NCBI RefSeq assembly: GCF_009760925.1
Contig: NZ_VRLV01000006.1
Coordinates: 124,001 to 188,000 of the forward strand
Direction: 5' to 3'
Length of the DNA: 64,000 nt
Origin: Nonomuraea typhae
Lineage (GTDB): Bacteria; Actinomycetota; Actinomycetes; Streptosporangiales; Streptosporangiaceae
This document shows positions 62,571-64,000 of the stretch, in pieces. Under the pieces are notes generated by a model. It ran no database searches and was not told the DNA's origin. It saw only the letters and a program-made list of their open reading frames with translations. Position 1 is the first letter of the stretch. Each line of letters begins with the position of its first letter. The translations under genes and the position numbers were made by a program.

Positions 62571-63235
62571 CCAGGATCCTCGTCGTGGACGACGAGCCCC
62601 AGATCCTGCGCGCGCTACGCATCAACCTGGTCGCCCGCCACTACGAGGTGGCCGTGGCCCAGGACGGCGGCACCGCCCTGCGCGAAGCCGCCGACTGGCA
62701 CCCCGACCTGGTCATCCTCGACCTCGGCCTGCCCGACCTGGACGGCGTGGACGTCATCCACGGGCTGCGCGGCTGGACCACCATCCCGATCATCGTCCTG
62801 TCCGGCCGCGCCGGAAACCAGGACAAGGTAGACGCCCTGGACGCCGGGGCCGACGACTACGTCACCAAGCCGTTCGGCATAGACGAGCTCCTGGCCCGCA
62901 TCCGCGCCGTCACCCGCCGCACCACCTTGCACGAGTCGGAGCTGGCCCGCGTGAAGGTCGGCGACCATCTGGTGGACCTGACCAGCAAAACGGTCTCGGG
63001 CGACGTACGGCTGACGCCGACGGAATGGCACATCCTCGAACTGCTCCTCCGCAACCCCGGCAAACTGGTCAGCCAGCGGCAGATCCTGACTGAGGTGTGG
63101 GGCGTGAAGTACGTGAAGGAAACCCACTACCTACGCCAGTACATGGCCCAGCTCCGCCGCAAACTGGAACCCGACGCCGCCCACCCGGCCCACCTCATCA
63201 CCGAACCCGGCATGGGCTACCGCTTCCAACCCTGA
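62567..63235 (+). CDS. kdpE: response regulator KdpE
   Basis: 222 residues, OmpR family: receiver (phospho-Asp in LVILDLGLPDLDG) and winged helix (LTPTEWHILELLLRNPGKLV). Start overlaps kdpD stop by four bases. Activates the kdp promoter. Confidence 0.97.
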   Translation: MTRILVVDDEPQILRALRINLVARHYEVAVAQDGGTALREAADWHPDLVILDLGLPDLDGVDVIHGLRGWTTIPIIVLSGRAGNQDKVDALDAGADDYVTKPFGIDELLARIRAVTRRTTLHESELARVKVGDHLVDLTSKTVSGDVRLTPTEWHILELLLRNPGKLVSQRQILTEVWGVKYVKETHYLRQYMAQLRRKLEPDAAHPAHLITEPGMGYRFQP

Positions 63236-63276
63236 CCCCAGGGACCCCGGTCCGGGGTGGGCCGGTCTGGTGAGTC

Positions 63277-63325
63277 GGCCGGTTGGGTGGGTTGGCCTGG
63301 GGTTGGCCGGTTGGGTGGGTTGGCC
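63277..63325. repeat. G-rich direct repeats after kdpE
   Basis: The same 21-base unit, centred on GGTTGGGTGGGTTGG, occurs at 63277-63297 and again at 63305-63325. The runs of G suggest a G-quadruplex on the plus strand. Between kdpE and the small minus-strand gene; no CRISPR features. Confidence 0.7.
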
Positions 63326-63455
63326 GGGTCGTGGGCCCTTAAGGCCACCACCCTTCCGGCCGCCCATACCCCCCTCTACCTGGCCCTTCTCCTGGCCAAC
63401 CGGGTAGTTGTGGTGGTCCTTAAAGGTTGGCCCGATCCCCGGGTCACACAGACGA

Positions 63456-63485
63456 AAGCCGCGCCCAGGTAGTCCGGGGCGCGGC
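63456..63485 (-). terminator. terminator for the minus-strand lysA-side transcript
   Basis: Perfect 10-bp stem AGCCGCGCCC (63456-63465) with GGGCGCGGCT (63476-63485) and a 10-base loop. On the minus strand the stem is followed by TTTCGTCTG. It lies 10 bases after the stop of the 32-aa ORF. Confidence 0.7.
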
Positions 63486-63495
63486 TGATGTGTGG

Positions 63496-63594
63496 TTAAG
63501 GAAGGATCTCGAACACCAGGGTGATCGCGGCGACGATGGCGATCAGGGCGAGGAGTCCAAGTGCTTCGGGCCGCGGTTTACGGGTCCGCATCAT
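63496..63594 (-). CDS. 32-aa single-helix membrane protein
   Basis: ATG at 63594, AAGGAG upstream. MMRTRKPRPEALGLL then a hydrophobic helix through IVAAITLVFEILP. Positive N-terminus, one transmembrane segment. Downstream of the lysA-like gene and followed by a terminator. Function unknown. Confidence 0.6.
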   Translation of the reverse strand: MMRTRKPRPEALGLLALIAIVAAITLVFEILP

Positions 63595-63635
63595 GCTCCT
63601 TCCAACTCGGGTGGGTAGATAGTCCGGTATGCCCG

Positions 63636-64000
63636 TCACAGCCCCACCTCACGCACGAGAAGGTCGTCGGGTTCCTCCCGCCGGACCACCAGCCGGGCGC
63701 GGCGGCCGGACACCGCGATGACGGGCAGCCGCCCGGTGGCGTTGTAGGTGGAGGCCATGGAGTGGTGGTACGCCCCGGTGGCCGCGACGACCAGCAGGTC
63801 GCCGGGCCGTACGTCCGCGGGGAGCAAGACGTCCTCGGCCAGCACGTCGCCGCTCTCGCAGTGGTGTCCCACCACGGTGACCGGCCGGGGAGCCTCGTGG
63901 GAGCGCCGGCCGATCATCCGCATCGTGTACCGCGCGCCGTACAGGGAGGGCCGGGGGTTGTCGCTCATCCCGCCGTCGACCGCGACGAACACGCGCCCGC
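63636..64000 (-). CDS. lysA: diaminopimelate decarboxylase, C-terminal part
   Basis: 118 residues at least; the gene enters from beyond the window end. VDGGMSDNPRPSLYGARY, HHCESGDVLAEDV (catalytic Cys region) and GDLLVVAATGAYHHSMASTYN are the LysA beta-barrel end. Last step of lysine synthesis; a PLP enzyme. Confidence 0.93.
   Translation of the reverse strand, partial: GRVFVAVDGGMSDNPRPSLYGARYTMRMIGRRSHEAPRPVTVVGHHCESGDVLAEDVLLPADVRPGDLLVVAATGAYHHSMASTYNATGRLPVIAVSGRRARLVVRREEPDDLLVREVGL

Noticed and set aside
63236..63276. Terminator after kdpE (ACCCCGG/CCGGGGT stem)
   Set aside because: Short 7-bp stem with no T-run; not convincing as an intrinsic terminator.
63277..63325. CRISPR array
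   Set aside because: Only two copies with a 7-base gap and no palindrome or cas genes.

Overview
The window is very GC-rich DNA with dense, often overlapping genes (many GTGA/ATGA stop-start overlaps, GTG and TTG starts). The regulator repertoire is actinomycete-like: PucR, SARP, MarR, TetR and DesK-type two-component systems. A filamentous actinomycete of the Streptosporangiales type (Nonomuraea-like) would fit, but no rRNA or other marker is present, so this is inference. No tRNA, rRNA, CRISPR or intact insertion sequence was seen.

Layout. 1-7.7 kb: the end of an MMPL exporter gene, an MFS exporter and a glycosyltransferase in one overlapping operon; two secreted proteins of unknown function, one built from four tandem repeats; and a secreted Ag85-like esterase. 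7.9-16 kb: a single-module type I PKS (ACP-KS-AT-degenerate DH-KR-ACP-TE) overlapping a crotonyl-CoA carboxylase/reductase gene, then a convergent PucR regulator. The N-terminal ACP and C-terminal TE recall mycobacterial Pks13. 16-18.4 kb: EF-hand protein, LysR regulator facing a broken aldo/keto reductase, and a tyrosine phosphatase. 18.4-23.2 kb: rhamnosidase plus GPH symporter with a divergent PucR-type regulator.

23.2-27.3 kb holds the most striking locus: a fused SecDF gene preceded by a small exported-type protein ending in RAPPLHRV. RAPP is the arrest motif of the ApdA/ApdP ribosome-stalling peptides. The codons just after RAPP can pair with the secDF Shine-Dalgarno region, so the RNA looks like a stall-controlled switch that would turn on secDF when export is slow. 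A TetR gene overlaps the start of the small ORF and faces an SDR gene across two operator-like palindromes.

27.4-36.2 kb: cytochrome bd oxidase (cydA, compact cydB), a VOC protein and a DesK/NarL-type two-component pair; a marR-desaturase operon with a clear operator; an eroded ECF sigma-factor pseudogene; and an LtrA-like membrane protein. 36.2-47.2 kb: two FAD monooxygenases, a large SARP-type regulator, an amidohydrolase, TetR and MarR regulators with palindromic operators, an alpha/beta hydrolase and a secreted M28 aminopeptidase. 47.4-50 kb: a cupin-KDPG aldolase-SDR operon that looks catabolic. 50-55.1 kb: a double-GNAT acetyltransferase, a membrane-anchored EEP-family hydrolase, an SPFH protein, a CPA1 antiporter and a methyltransferase.

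55.3-63.2 kb is a complete high-affinity K+ uptake operon: a 27-aa leader ORF, then kdpF-kdpA-kdpB-kdpC-kdpD-kdpE, with an enlarged KdpC. The window ends with a G-rich repeat tract, a minus-strand terminator, a 32-aa membrane protein and the C-terminal part of a diaminopimelate decarboxylase gene.
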